Positions 1 through 12,800 of a stretch of 64,000 bases of DNA are shown here, in pieces. Location: positions 372,001 through 436,000 of the forward strand of contig CADCXC010000013.1 in assembly GCA_902806595.1 (NCBI GenBank). The letters run 5' to 3'. Numbering within the stretch: the first letter of the stretch is position 1; every line of letters starts with the position of its first letter. This stretch comes from Pyrenopolyporus hunteri (lineage: Eukaryota; Ascomycota; Sordariomycetes; Xylariales; Hypoxylaceae). Position numbers and translations under genes: made by a program. Below the pieces are notes generated by a model that saw only the letters and a program-made list of their open reading frames with translations, was not told the DNA's origin and searched no databases.

Positions 1-1170
1 CACCGGCACAACGCCGCGGCCACGCCGCGCACCGCGACCGGCGCCGCCGCCCCCGGGTTCTACGCCGCGTTCCTGAACGCCACGGGCCGCGTGCTGCACG
101 ACGTTTTCGTGTACCGGGACACGCTGGGCTTTGGGAGCAACGGAGGTGCGGGTGTAGGTGCGGGTGAGGGCGAGGCGTTCGTTATCGAGGTCGACGCTGA
201 CCAGGTCGATAACCTGGCTAAGCATATCCGCCGGTACAAGCTCCGCAGCAAGCTCGCGTTCCGCGTGCTCGACCCCGGCGAGTGCGCCGCCTGGCAGGTC
301 TGGGACGACTCGCAGGCGCAAGCGCAACAGCAGACGCCGGAATACCCGCTCCTGACGCACCTGAAGGACGACAGCATCGTGCTGCCCGACACGCGGGCGC
401 CGGGGATGGGATTCCGGGTCTTGCGCCGCGGCAAAGGAGGAGTAGGAGGAGAGGGAGCAGGGAGCGAACCGGATCTCGTCCTCCCGCTGGACCTGCCGCG
501 CGCCGACGACGCGGCGTACCGCGTGCGCAGGTACCTGCGGGGCGTGCCCGAGGGCCAGGCCGAGATCCAGCGCGAGCAGGCGCTGCCGCTCGAGGCCAAC
601 ATGGACGTCATGGGCGGCGTCGACTTCCGCAAGGGCTGCTACGTCGGCCAGGAGCTGACGATCCGCACGCGCCACCGCGGCGTGGTGAGGAAGCGCGTGC
701 TGCCTTGCCTGCTGTATCCTGATACTACCACTTCATCATCATCATCATCTTCCTCCGTGGAGGGCGAGGGCCAGGGCCAGGGGCCGCCGGATAGGCTAGA
801 GTATAAGCCGTATGTTGTCGAGGGAAAGGGCGCGGACCAAGGCGTCTCCGCGCAAGACGTCCCCGCCTGCCTGAGTATCGGCCGCGACGGCGCCCGCGGT
901 CGGAGCGCGGGCACGTGGCTCCGTGGCGTGGGGAATATCGGGTTGGCGTTGTGCCGGCTGCAGATCATGACGGACGTCGAGTTACCCGGGGAGACGGCCG
1001 CCAGCGCGCCGTTCGACCCCCAGCGCGACGAGTTTGTGGTGAAGTGGGGTGTGGATGAAGAGGGTGCTGATGGTGTCGATGGCGGTGATGGCGCCGGTAA
1101 GGGACGGAGGCTCAAGATTAAAGCGTTCGTGCCGGATTGGCTGCGCGAGAGGCTGCGGGAGAACTCGTAG
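1..1170 (+). CDS. IBA57: IBA57/CAF17-like mitochondrial Fe-S cluster assembly factor (5' partial)
   Basis: The reading frame is open from base 1 to the TAG at 1168-1170, so the start codon lies upstream of the window. The first codons read FYAAFLNATGRVLHDVFVY, the N-terminal folate-binding core of the GcvT/YgfZ family. The family signature KGCYVGQE is at 631-654, followed by RTRHRGVVRKR. IBA57 acts in the mitochondrial matrix with ISA1/ISA2 in maturing [4Fe-4S] proteins such as aconitase and lipoate synthase. A serine run from a TCA/TCC microsatellite (about 730-760) and Gly/Glu-rich inserts are the low-complexity expansions usual in fungal orthologs. No intron is visible in this part. The next gene runs towards it on the minus strand. 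Confidence 0.9.
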   Translation, partial: HRHNAAATPRTATGAAAPGFYAAFLNATGRVLHDVFVYRDTLGFGSNGGAGVGAGEGEAFVIEVDADQVDNLAKHIRRYKLRSKLAFRVLDPGECAAWQVWDDSQAQAQQQTPEYPLLTHLKDDSIVLPDTRAPGMGFRVLRRGKGGVGGEGAGSEPDLVLPLDLPRADDAAYRVRRYLRGVPEGQAEIQREQALPLEANMDVMGGVDFRKGCYVGQELTIRTRHRGVVRKRVLPCLLYPDTTTSSSSSSSSVEGEGQGQGPPDRLEYKPYVVEGKGADQGVSAQDVPACLSIGRDGARGRSAGTWLRGVGNIGLALCRLQIMTDVELPGETAASAPFDPQRDEFVVKWGVDEEGADGVDGGDGAGKGRRLKIKAFVPDWLRERLRENS

Positions 1171-1589
1171 TTGGCTTTGCTTCGGCGCGTTGAGTGGACG
1201 GATAGGGGCAGGGCGGCGGAAGATGAGGGTGGTCCTGTGGATGCGTTATGTCCACCCCTATATGGCTAGGACATGGCTGTACTTTTACGACTTACTGAGT
1301 TGATGTGCTGCCGATGTGAATGTACTTGTTAGGGCATATATTCTGGGAAATAGGCCTGAGTGTAAATACAATACAACGCCAGTCACGCCTCCGCTTGAAA
1401 TATCACGGTGAGATTGCCACGTCCAAGAGATAATAAGTCTTTTTTGATAGTATATCGCTTCGATATAAGCGTGAAGGCTGGACAAGTCTATTCTATGTGG
1501 AACTCGGGGTATCATATGCAAACAGTAAACAAGACAGTAACAATGGTTACGTGAATAGGAAACGGCGGGTAGAGGTCCTCATTATTCGG
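1171..1589. other. Convergent intergenic spacer
   Basis: This 419-bp spacer separates the 3' ends of IBA57 and the J-domain gene. I see no coding signal, RNA gene or repeat in it. It presumably holds both 3' UTRs and polyadenylation signals. Confidence 0.6.
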
Positions 1590-2757
1590 CTAGCTCCCGA
1601 CGCTGCCGGCGGAAGCAGCAGCAGCAGCCTCTTCCGCTTTCTTCCGGGCCTCCTTCTCGGCCTGCGCGGCGCGTAGTCTCGCCATCGTCGACGAGAAGTC
1701 CCCCTTAACACGAGACTTGCTACTACTAGCCGTAGTACCGGCGCTACTACCGGACGCGGCGGCGGCGGGGAACGAGAACGACTTTGCCGCCCCTGGCGAC
1801 GACGTGGAGGAGCCCTTCTTCTCGTCGGCTTGCGGTTCTTGCGGTTCGGCGCGAGTGCGTGTGGCCTCGTGAGACCCGAGCTTGTTCTCGCCGGCGCCCC
1901 CGGAAACGCCGTTCTTGCGCGCCGCCGCCGCCGCCTTCTTCTCCTTCTTAGCTGCTTTCCGCTGCCGCGCTTCTTCTAGCCGCCGCTCGAGGGCCGCGAT
2001 CTGGTCGTCGTAGCCGTCGTCGTTTCTTGCCGGGGGTTCCGAGTCGATATCCATCTTGGATTCGCTAGCACTCGAGACGTCGGGTGTTCTTCTCCGGCCA
2101 TCTTGTTCTTCTCTTGGTAGGTTTGGCATCTCGGGGGTTTGCTCCTTATTTTTGCTCTCTTGTTTGTCTTGTCGCCCTCTTTCTCTTTCTCTTTGCCTCT
2201 CCCTCTCTTCCGCTTCCCTCATCAGCCTCTGCCTTTCCTCTAACCGCCGTTTCCCCGCCTCGACCAGCCGCCTCCTCTCGGCTTCGCTCATCGTGGGGCC
2301 GTCGGCCTCGCCGCGCGAGCGCTTCGCGGCCCCGCGTTCCCGCGCCTCGAGGTCCTCCACCATCGCGCGCTTCTTGGCGTCCATGGCGCGCCGCTGCTGC
2401 TCGCGCTGGAGGGCGGCGGACCGTTGCGAGTCGTAGACCTCGCGCGCCGCGGCGTCGGACAGCACGTCCCGGGCGCGCTCGAATAGCTCCCATTTCGCCG
2501 CGTCGAAGTTGGCGCCCGCTTTGTCTGGGTGGTGCTTTAAGCTGCGCTTGCGCCTGTGGGGAAGGCGAGGCCGTTAGCAATGTAATTTATACGCTTGACG
2601 TGCTGAGGTGCTGAGATGGAGGAGGATGGGGGAACGGGACGTACCAGGCGCGGTGTATGTCCTCTTTGGACGTGTCTGATGTCACGCCCAGGAGCTCGTA
2701 TAGATCCTGCGTGGTCGCATACTCCTTGGCATATATCAGAAGGTCGGACTTATCCAT
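1590..2757 (-). CDS. J-domain protein, Cwf23/DNAJC17-like splicing cofactor
   Basis: Two exons are supported: 2757-2645 and 2553-1590, joined across a 91-bp intron (2554-2644) with GTACGT donor and CACAG acceptor. They give 358 residues and the frame closes exactly. Residues 1-70 form a J domain with the HPD motif at 46-48; the intron splits the codon for Trp38 in helix II. The sequence after it (VYDSQRSAALQREQQRRAMD and the following charged helix) resembles the Cwf23/DNAJC17 group, J proteins that work with Prp43-type helicases on the spliceosome. The rest is charged coiled coil and low-complexity Ala/Ser sequence; no RRM domain was seen. The J domain is certain; the splicing role is inferred from similarity. 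Confidence 0.85.
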
Positions 2758-3003
2758 CGCGAATTAATTTTTCTCCCTTGTCGCTTTGTCGATTATGCTG
2801 AGGACTGGGTGTTTGGGAGTGCGCGATGCGATGTGGAATGGTAAAAAGTCAATAGCAACAATTATCGATGCCTATGGAAGAACAGGGCCCCACTGATTAA
2901 AGCCTGGTGGGTACCTCATAGCTTGTCCTGGCTGCCTGGGTGGTACTTGCGCTAGGCTTCTGGGCGTGGTAGAGGGGTTCTCCTAGCGCTGCGTGGGGCA
3001 TGC

Positions 3004-3580
3004 CACGCCGGACCATAAGCAATTTTTCCGCCAAACCGCCAATTCAAAGAATTTCCAGATGTCAGACCCACTTTAATTACAGGGGTACGCTAAAGTTATA
3101 GGGCTTACAGCGCTATTTTCCCTTACTTTTAGCGCATCCCTTTGTACCTAAGTACCAATTCAATTATGTAATCCACCACCACAAAATTCCCAACTGCTTT
3201 ATATACCTACCTACGCAACGCAGTATACTATTCAATTATAGCGCATTATATAGCCACGAATTCATATAATAAAAATAAGTAATATATTCAATTAACAGTT
3301 AATTATATTTATAAAAAGGTAGGTATCATATGACATAATTGCGTTATGTTGTTGTAATAAATGAATTAACGCGTAAGGTTATAGTAGATATATATACGAT
3401 AGCCTTCTAGTGATAGTAAGCGCTGTAAGCCCTGTATTTATAGGGGGGTTTAGTGCGTGTATACGCTGTAGTACCCTATAGCCTTAGCGCACCCCTGTAA
3501 TAAAGTGGGTCTTCAACTTGAATTTCTAGAAATTCTTTGAATTGGCGGTTTGGCGGAAAAATTGCTTATGGTCCGGCGTG
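3004..3580. mobile_element. MITE-like non-autonomous element with 52-bp terminal inverted repeats
   Basis: The left end (3004-3055) and right end (3529-3580) are near-perfect inverted repeats of about 52 bp; the outermost bases read CACGCCGGACCATAAGC. Just inside is a second inverted pair of about 50 bp (GACCCACTTTA... with ACAGGGGT near 3065-3115, and its complement near 3435-3510). The AT-rich centre has no reading frame. Size, nested inverted symmetry and lack of coding capacity fit a MITE. I could not identify a clear target-site duplication, so superfamily is unassigned. It lies between the J-domain gene and the truncated end of the PKS relic. Confidence 0.75.
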
Positions 3581-3949
3581 CCAAACTCCGGGTAGATGAG
3601 AAGTACCTACCTAAGAGTAAGGAAAAGGGGTTAAAAGGACACCGAAATATCGATTTCGACTTATACTACGCCGTTTGCTTAATATACTCGACTCTACGAA
3701 AAGTTTGAGGCTACTATACATAGTAAAGTACCTGGACAGGTAGATCAATTATAGTACTGGGATGCTTATCAACTCTTGTTCATTGTCTGAAGCTCGGCTC
3801 TTTAAATCCTGAGACTTACAAACCGTTACTGGTGTTTCTCGACTTGGAATTGATCACTACTTTAGGTAGGTAGGTATATAAAACGTTCGTAGGAATTCGC
3901 TGGATGGTTCTTTTCTATTGAATTATAAGAATCATTCCCACTACCTAGC
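3581..3949. other. Spacer between MITE and PKS relic
   Basis: These 369 bp would have to hold the start of the ketoreductase region if the PKS were complete. In all minus-strand frames I find many stops and no ketoreductase motif. It contains TAGGTAGGTA-type short repeats common in the intergenic DNA of this genome. No gene is supported. Confidence 0.5.
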
Positions 3950-6900
3950 CTAATGTATATAGTAGAACACTTCGGCGTTTATACGACGCTGGAGTTGATC
4001 AAGGATGCCTTTAGCTCGCGCTACAAGTTCTGGTAGAGTCGTCTCGATTGTCTTTTGAGTGCCTTCTGAGCCAAGGAATGCTTGTCTCTGAAGAGTAATA
4101 ACGCAATCCGTGACCGTACAAGTTTGAGGTAAACAGCTAGTGACAAGGGATTTCAGTTGCTGGCTTGTTGGAGTCCCGAGGTGTATATACGCCGTCGTGT
4201 TATGAGGGATGAGCGGCTGAGCGGTGCGTCTGGACTGCCTTGCATGTAGATAGATCCAATCAGCATCTGTTTTAGTAGGATCTTGAGTCAAAAACTTGAC
4301 TTTAAAGCCTTGCTGCGAGGCCTTCTGTCGCAGGATAAATGCGAGAAGCTTGTCAGGTTCATGAACTAGAACATGGCTGTCCTTTCCTTTTGATAAAGCT
4401 GCTATTTGGCTAGCTAATACCTCAGCTAACAGGACAACGACTAAGTCCTGGGGAGCCTCTGGACTTCCTGGGAGAGCTGTCGTCCACGTTCGGTTAACAT
4501 TGATGATGGAACATCTTTCTGTAGCTAGGGAGACGACCCATTGCTTGGTCGTCATGAGTTGACCGACCACCACAAAGAGCGGAGGTTCGCCATCGCTTAA
4601 CTGTATTGCCGAGAGCGCCGAGTACTTAACTTTGATTGCCACAACGTCGTCTTGAGTAGTATTAGAAGGTAGCGATTTGGGTGCATAGTGCTGTCGTAGG
4701 GCCCAGGATCCGCCTCTGTGTAGCAATTGACTTGGAGTGCTCTCGTCGGCTTCGCGCTTGACAACTCTCCTTACAGAATTGAGTCGACCGTTCTTCTGCG
4801 TATCCGGTAAGATACGCAGAATTGTCAACTTTCCATTTTTGAAAGGAAGTTCTGGTTCCGTTGTCCATAGACACCTATCGCGGAACTCTGGATCCTGCTC
4901 CCAGGTATCCGTGGCGGGGAGTCGTAGAAGAACTTCAGAAATGGTTCTAGCATGTCTATCAGGTTTTTCAGCTTTGTCAAAATCTAGTATCTGGACTCGC
5001 AGGGTGGGAAGCTCTGCCGCTACCGTACGGAGAACACCGACAGCTGCGTTGGAGTATGAAGAATCCGCCTCATATGCATGCGTGACCCACAAGAGGTTAC
5101 TTGAATTTTTAACCAGTTCTTGTAAGGCCTTTAGCTCCCCAGGCTTCAGGGACTTAAACATAGGTCCGTCCAAATCAAGCAAATTGATGACGGTAGTGTT
5201 AGGCTGCACTTGAACGTCTTCTAACGCATCGACGGTTATAATCTCGTCGAATCGGCTTTCCAGGAGATCCCCGATTTCCTCAGTAAGGCAAGATGTAAGT
5301 ATCTAATGTTCGTCCGCCAAGTACGTAGAGGTTGCCCAATCCCCCACCGAGCAGAGCTTTGGACAGCGGCCGTCGAATAGCATCAACTTTGTGGTCGACG
5401 GCCTGAGACGCTATGACCGAAAATGGGTTTGGGTGTAGGTCACGGGATGGGGTAACGGCGTCTATACCAGCGAAGCCTGAATGGCGGAGGGCCTTGTTCC
5501 ATTGTGATGGGGTGATACAAGGGGAGTGAGTCCGTCCGTCTTCGACGCCGAGCCACCATCCCGACAGAACTCCCATGGTAAACGAATAACGAATGGAGGT
5601 ATTGTCGGTGATCTCGAGGAGGAATAAATAACCACCAGGCTTCAGCAAGGATCTAACGTCCGTAAGCGTGTTCTGAAGGCTCCGAATAGCGTGAAGAACG
5701 TTGGATGCAATAATGACCTAGGACAATTAGTATCAAGCATAATCGCCGAATATCCACATCGACATACATCATACGATTGTGCAACGTAGCCTTGATCAGC
5801 TGGTGGTGTTCAATATCCAACGGCTTGAAAATGATCTTGCTTCCCTCTTTTTGAAAGCGGGCTGCTGCGTCCCCAAGGAACCCACGAAAGACGTCGGTGA
5901 AAGTATAGGATGCATACTCCCCATTCAGCGAGCCCAAAACTGCCTGCGTAGCGGAGCCCGTACCCGCGCCTATTGGATAGTACCCAAACAGTCAATTCAA
6001 TAGATCTTGTCAATTTGATCACATGAGAGGGTTCGGAGCGCGGCGTAGATAGACTTACCAATCTCGAGTAACTTCATGCGCGGGTATCGAAACCCCAGCT
6101 GGTTGAGCATTCGACCTAAGTACCGATTAGATGCGGGAAGCCCAAGACTGTTCGCGTGAAACTCGTCCAGCATGCCGTTGGGTCGCATATGCTCGATCAT
6201 GGTAGACTCGCCACGTATCACTGATGGTAAAGCGCGGCCGACGCTTGCTTGAAGTCGAATATCAACAGAGGCGGAATACCTGGGACGTTATTAGAATAAG
6301 AAGCCTGAGTCTATGTTATGTTAGATGATTGCTTGGCGAGACTTACTTATTTATTAGGTCGTCAATGAGTCTTTCGTCATCGCGAAGCCATTCTCTCTTT
6401 AGGTATGACTGCTTGCCATCCATTTCTCGTGAGAAGAAGTGATCTATGGCGTTGAAAAGATGCTTATGGTGGTCAGAACAACGCTCACGCTCGGATGGAG
6501 TGAATTCCTTGAGTAACTTGCGCCAGTAGTAATGCGCAAGTCGCTCGGAAGCCTCTGCCTACTCCCATTCTCTATCTGTGGCTCTTTCTGTGCCAACAGC
6601 AAGCTCACCATCTGGCGCGGCAACACTCCATACAGACTGGAAGAACATGCGGCGGTCATCTTCCCCTAAAGTATCGGAGATGGCGAGCATAGAGGCGCCT
6701 TCAACTTGAATGATGGGCTGGTATACTTCCCCGTTAGGCACCGAGAAAATGACGTCTCCGCGCATTTCATTTGGCATGCTTTCAGTCAGCCAGGTGTTGA
6801 AAGTCCATTTCGCCTCTTGCGGGTTACTATTCAATATTTCACATCGAAGGGGGTCCACGCTGACCTTCCGAATGCTCACAGGCAGGAAGAGTGTCCAAAA

Positions 6901-9718
6901 CCTACCGTCATCGGGCCAGCAGTAAGCTCCAAAAATTGCCTGGAAAGCATGGTCGAGGATGCTAGGGTGAACTAAAAGAGATTTATCTGTTTTAGAGGGA
7001 TCGTCCTGTTGCAATAGTCCGGTAGAGAAGTCCGAGCGCCGTTGCATATCAGATATGCGACGGAACATTCTGGTATAGTTGAACCCGACTTTTTCCAACG
7101 AGGAGTAGAATCTATCAGCGTCAATATCAACCAGGCCAGCCGGCGTAGGACTTCTAGCAGGAAGAGAAGCTGTGGCTCCGGGCTCGTCGCTTATAACGAT
7201 ATTCACTTTCCCGCTTGAAACTATCGTCATGTCGGCTTGATCGCGTGATGACGACGTCGATACAGTGAATCCCGCAGTTATAGACCCCTGTGATTTGGAA
7301 GCAGCGTCATGCTTGGAGACATTCCAGAATTTAATGATCATCTCGATCTCAGTCTTCTCGTCATCAAGACAGCAGCCCTACCGATTTCAAGATCTTCTAC
7401 CTCAATGAGGTGAATGTTCTCGTTGCTGGCAATGAACTGGGAGGCAGCAAGAGCCACTGGAATTCTGTCAGTTAACAGCCCCTTTATCCACCCCTAATTA
7501 CCTACCTACATACCTACATGGTAGGTATGTAGATAGTTAAGTAGATAGCAACTCGATTCGGAAAATAACGGAGGTTGTTTAGTTAAAGGAAATGACTCAC
7601 TGGACACGTATCCGGCTGCTGGGAAAATCACTTGTCCTTGGATTTTATAATCCTCCAGCTAAGGGACCTCTCGGACGCTCAGAAAGTTGCGCCATTGATA
7701 TTCCCTCCCGTTTCCGTCGTCGCATCTCGTCCCGAGAAGCACGTGCTGCGGTTCCGGTCTGGTTCGAAAGGCTTTGCTTTTGCGAATTCGAACCAATAAA
7801 TCTTGTCGTGGTCCCAGGCATATGAGGGAAGGTTTTTCAGAAGCTTTAGGCTGTCGTTACCAAGCTGGAGTTTATGTACTTTTCCAAAGTCGACGGCCGA
7901 GGAACCGAGATACGTCCATACAGTACCAAAGCAATCCGAGATAGAGTCCAAGTCATTCTCACCACGCTTAAGAGTTCCTGAATATGGTATATCGATGCCA
8001 AGCTCTGCCGAGGTCTGTGTAGCAGGTCCCTTGAGAGCTGGATGAGGCCCAACTTCGAGAGCGATTTGGAAGGGTTCGCTGTTTTTAACAGCGCTCGTGA
8101 CAGCTTGATAAAACTGTACGGTGTTGGCCATGTTATCTCTCCAATAAGTGCCTCGCAATGATTCATCAGCCTTCATTTCGGCGCCTTCCAAGACGCTTGA
8201 AAACCACACGCAACGCCCATCGGGAGACCTTTGAGATTTTGGCGGCATCAAGGGATTGGACGTAAGGTTCGGCGCATTGCTGCATATGATGTGAACGGTA
8301 TGCCGTATCAACTTTGAGAAGCCTGGCGAACGTCTTTTGTTCATCTAAGACGGCCTTAGCCTGTTTAATAGCATCCACATCGCCCGATAACGTCATGCTC
8401 GACGAAGAGTTACAAGCGGCGAGCTTGATCCGGCCGTGAAATTCCGGGAGGTTGCAAAGCTCCATAGCTTCCTCGATCGAGGCTCCGACGGCCATCATGG
8501 CGCCTTTCTCACCATTTGAACCACCCGCAAGAGAAGCATAGTTGCCTCGCAGATATGCGATCTTGACCGCGTCGCTAGCAGAGAAGAACCCGGCTGCATA
8601 GGCTGCGGCTATCTCTCCTGAAGAATGTCCAACGACCGCTGAGAACTCGATGCCGGCGTTACGTAGGATTTCGACAATCATGACCTGTATCACCGTGCAA
8701 AGGAGTTGTGAGAATGCAGCATCTTGCATGCGCGATGACTCAGCACCCAGCACAAGCTCATCTGCTATATTCCACGAAGGGCGGCAGTGCTCTGGCAGCT
8801 CTTTTAGCGCTTGGTCCGCCTCGTCAACGAGTTGTTTCGCCAGGGGTATTGCATCCAATAACTCTTTACCCATCCTATAGACAGTTATTAGCCACGTGCA
8901 TGCTTAATTATTGCGTGAACAAAGACACGATATTTCACATGTGCCACTTACGCTGCCCACTGCGCTCCTTGTCCCGTAAATACGCCCAAGATCCTCCTCT
9001 CGGTCGTGATGGAACGTACTCCTACGAGCGAACCTGGTGGCTCTTGGACGCTGTCAAGTTTTTCGCCAATCTTACTACAGAGGATCTCTGTATTCGGCGC
9101 TGTAATAGAGATTTTCGTAGAAAAGGCAGACCGCCGGGTGCTTAACGTCTATGCCAGATCAGAGAGGTCCGTCTCGGGACGTTCGGTTAGATATTCTTTA
9201 TACGAAGAGAGAAGCTTTTGCAACGCTGTATCTGAGCTGGCGGAGAAGACGAATGGCGTAAGCAAACGAGTGCCGGTTCGGCTAGTCCTGAGAGATATAG
9301 TTCGAGGGGAAGAGTAACTCTCAAGGATGGCATGTACGTTAGTTCCTCCGAAACCTAAGAGAAACAGAGGTCAGTAAATATGAAAATTATTAGTGTAATT
9401 AGAGGTGGAAATCAGCAGGCAGAAATACCGAAACTGTTTACGCTAGCTCTGCGTGGTACACCCTCCGGCAATGTCGGCCAGCGGATGGCCTCCATAGGTA
9501 TTTCGAGCGGCCCATAGAATGGGACAACGTCGGGGTTAAGTCTGCGTAAGAGCATATTAGGGGGAACGACACCAGCCTGGAGACTAAGCGAAGTCTCTAG
9601 GACCCCTGCTAAACCCGCATTTCCCTCGGTGTGTCCGACGATGGTCTTTATACTACCGACGTATAGGGGGTTCTCTTGCTTCGAAATATCGAAATCGGGT
9701 CCGAAGAAAACGTCAAAA
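3950..9718 (-). pseudogene. Highly reducing PKS relic, downstream part: KS C-terminus, AT, DH, MT, pseudo-ER linker
   Basis: In coding order: the KS C-terminal lobe (9718 to about 9330, with the catalytic Lys/His region), AT with GHSSGE at 8613-8630, DH (about 7700-6600), C-methyltransferase (about 6220-5400, motif I around the intron at 5970-6058), and a long MT-to-KR linker (5270-3950) of the kind seen in ACE1-type PKS and PKS-NRPS enzymes with an inactive ER. Seven introns are recognisable: 9355-9428, 8875-8951, 7457-7600, 6280-6346, 5970-6058, 5718-5767, plus one in the upstream fragment. Lesions: TAG at 9149-9151, 7659-7661 and 6559-6561; frameshifts near 8240, 7770, 7372, 5795 and 5295; the DH catalytic His position is Tyr (7647-7649). 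KR, ACP and any NRPS module are missing. The product is unknown and the gene cannot make a working enzyme. Confidence 0.9.
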
Positions 9719-9873
9719 TGCTAAAAAACACGGTAAATAAACATTAATTATACATTAATTAAATAGTTTAAACTATTAAATACGATAGAAAGAGATTTTA
9801 ATTATATATATATTATTACTAAAATTGTTATATATTATATTTAAAAGTAGTTTTTTAACTATTAAATTTAATA
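9719..9873 (-). repeat. LTR of copia A (3' LTR in element orientation)
   Basis: 155-bp direct repeat partner of 15082-15236. It is heavily C-to-T/G-to-A mutated compared with its partner, and starts with TG immediately after the CAAAA target copy. Confidence 0.85.
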
Positions 9874-12800
9874 TTTTCGTTTAAAGATTTATTGAAAGGT
9901 TTAAAATTTAATAAATTATATTAATTTTTTAAAATTTATATATATATAATTTGACTTTATTATTATTATATCGATTTAATTTTTAAATTTAACGTAAGGA
10001 AATTTTATATAAGTTAAATAATTCGAAAGTTTTTTCTTTAATTAATTATTTTCGTTAAGTTTTAATTTCCGTTAATTTATAGTTTTCGTTACTTTTCGAT
10101 TTTCGTTAATTACGAAATTTTTAATCGATATTTTATATGTATTTACTTTTTTTTATTTTATAAGTTAAATATTTATCGTTTATTTTATTTATTTATACGT
10201 AATTTTTTAATATATTAACGAATTTTAATACGTTTCGAAATTTTAAAAACGTTTTAATTAATAATGATTTAATTAAGCCGTTTATTATTATATTTTTTAT
10301 AAAAATATATTTTAATTTTATTATTTTTTTAACGATTTTTTTTTTATAAAATATTATTAAATATTAATATATTTAATTTTATTATAATTATTAAAATTTT
10401 TAATAAAAGTAATAACCTTTTAATTATTATAATATATTATTATAATATTTAATATTATTTTAATTATTATTTTTCGATTATTTTCTTTTAAATTTATATT
10501 AAATTTATTAAATAGTTTTTAAAATTATATAATTTTTTTAATAATTTAAATTTAACTTATATATTTTATTTCGTAAAATAATAACGTAATGTTAATTTAT
10601 CGCTTAAATAATTAATTAATTACTTCGTTATCGAAATTAAATATATATTTCGAAGTTAATTTTCGAATATTTAAATTTTTAGTTTAATCGATATTTAAGT
10701 ATTTTATTAATAATTTTAATTTTCCGCGATATATTAAATATAAAATTTTAATATTTTATAAATATTTAAAAATCCTTTTAATTATTTATTAATATTTTAA
10801 TATAAGGTTTAATAAATATTTATTAATATATAATATAATATATATTAAATTAAATTTCGTATTTATTATTAAATATATTAATGATTTAATTACGAATTAA
10901 TATTTTTACCTTTTATTTTTCGTGTAAATATATTTATTTTTAATTTATTATAATTTTTTAATATTTATTAAAGTATTTATTATTTTATAAGTTTTTATAT
11001 TATAAAATATTAAAATTTTATTTATATACTTTTATTAATCGAAATAAATAATTCGATTAAGTTTATATTTTTTAATTTTAATATCGAAATAATATTAATA
11101 AAACTTTAAGTTTATTATTTAAAAACGTTTTTTTAACGCTATTTTAACTTCGTTAATTTTTTTAATATTTTTTTCGATAAATAATAAATTATCGACGTAA
11201 ATAATAATATATATGTTTATTTTATTATTAACGAAAATATCGTAATTAACGTTAATTAATTAAAAATTTAAAGTGTTAAAAAATTTATTTAATATTTTAA
11301 ACTAAATTTTAAATACTTATTTTAAATTATATAAAATTCGTTTTAATTTATATATTTTTTCGAAATTATCGTTAAATTCGTTAAATTATTTTACGTAAAT
11401 TTTTTTTTATTTTATTATAAAAAAAAACTATTTTAACGTTTATTTATTCGATTTTTAAGTTTTCGATTATAGCGATAAAAAATAACACTTTATAATTTAT
11501 TAATTTAATTATCGATATAAAAGTTTCGAAATAATTTACGCTTTCGATTTATTTAAAACTTTTTATTATTTACCGTATTTTATATTTAATAACTTCGTTA
11601 TTTAAATTTTTTTTTAACTTATAAACCTATTTTTTTCGGAAAATATTCGTGTTATCGATTATATTTATTAACGTTTAAATTTAATTATTAATTAAAAATT
11701 AAAATTTAATTTTTATAATTTCGCGCCATTTAAATTAAAAATAATCTCGTTTAATTTATTTTAAAATTAATAATTTTATATCGATTTTATTCGTTTTCGC
11801 GTTAACGGTTAAAATTAATAATATATAAAATATATATACGTAGTCGTAAAAAATAGGTATTTTATTTTATAAAAAATATCGTAATTTAAAATAATTTAAT
11901 ATTACGACGTCGATTTTAAAATCGGAAAGGATATTTAAAATATTTTTCGTAAATTAAGTTCGTAAAAATAATATCGATAAAATAATACTTTATCGTTAAC
12001 GTTTAATTAATAAAAATTTTATAAAACTTTTAATTAATTTCCTTTCGAAATCGTCGATTTAAATATCGGTAAATATTATCTTCGATTTTATTTTTTTTTC
12101 GACGTCGAAATAAACGTTTTAAATTATAATATTTATAATTTTACTTTTTTTAATTAATATTTTATAAGTAAAATTATTTTAATATTTAATTAAAATATTT
12201 TTATTTGTTTTATTATTTAATTTTTTACGTTTTATATTTAATAATAAATATTAAATTTTAATTTTAAATATTCGAATATAATTTACGTTAAATTTTTATC
12301 CGTATATTATTTATTATAACGTAACGTCGAAAATGTTATATAAACTTCGATTTCGAAAATAATTAATTATTCGTAATATTTTAAATTAATATCGTTTAAA
12401 AATATCCCCGTTAATTATAATCGATAAAAATTTATTTTTAATAATAATATTTAAATTTTTAATTATTTTATTATTTTAATGTTATTCGATAAAAATTTAT
12501 TATAATTAAATAACATATTTTCGAATTTAAATTTTAATCGTTTTCGATATAAATTTATCGATTTTATCGAAATAAATTATTTTATATTTTTTATTTTACG
12601 ATTTTCGTTTTTTAAAAAACTTAATAAACTATTTAATATATTTTTAAACTTTTTATCGATTTTTTATAAATTATATCGAATTAAAACGACTATAATTATT
12701 AATTAATGTAAATTAATATTTTTCGCTTTTATAACCTTCGATATAAAAAAATTTATATACGTCGATAAATATAATATTTTCGGAATATTTATTTTACGAT

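Noticed and set aside
639..1115. Overlapping antisense and alternate-frame open frames within IBA57
   Set aside because: They are shadows caused by high GC content; the plus frame carries the conserved family motifs.
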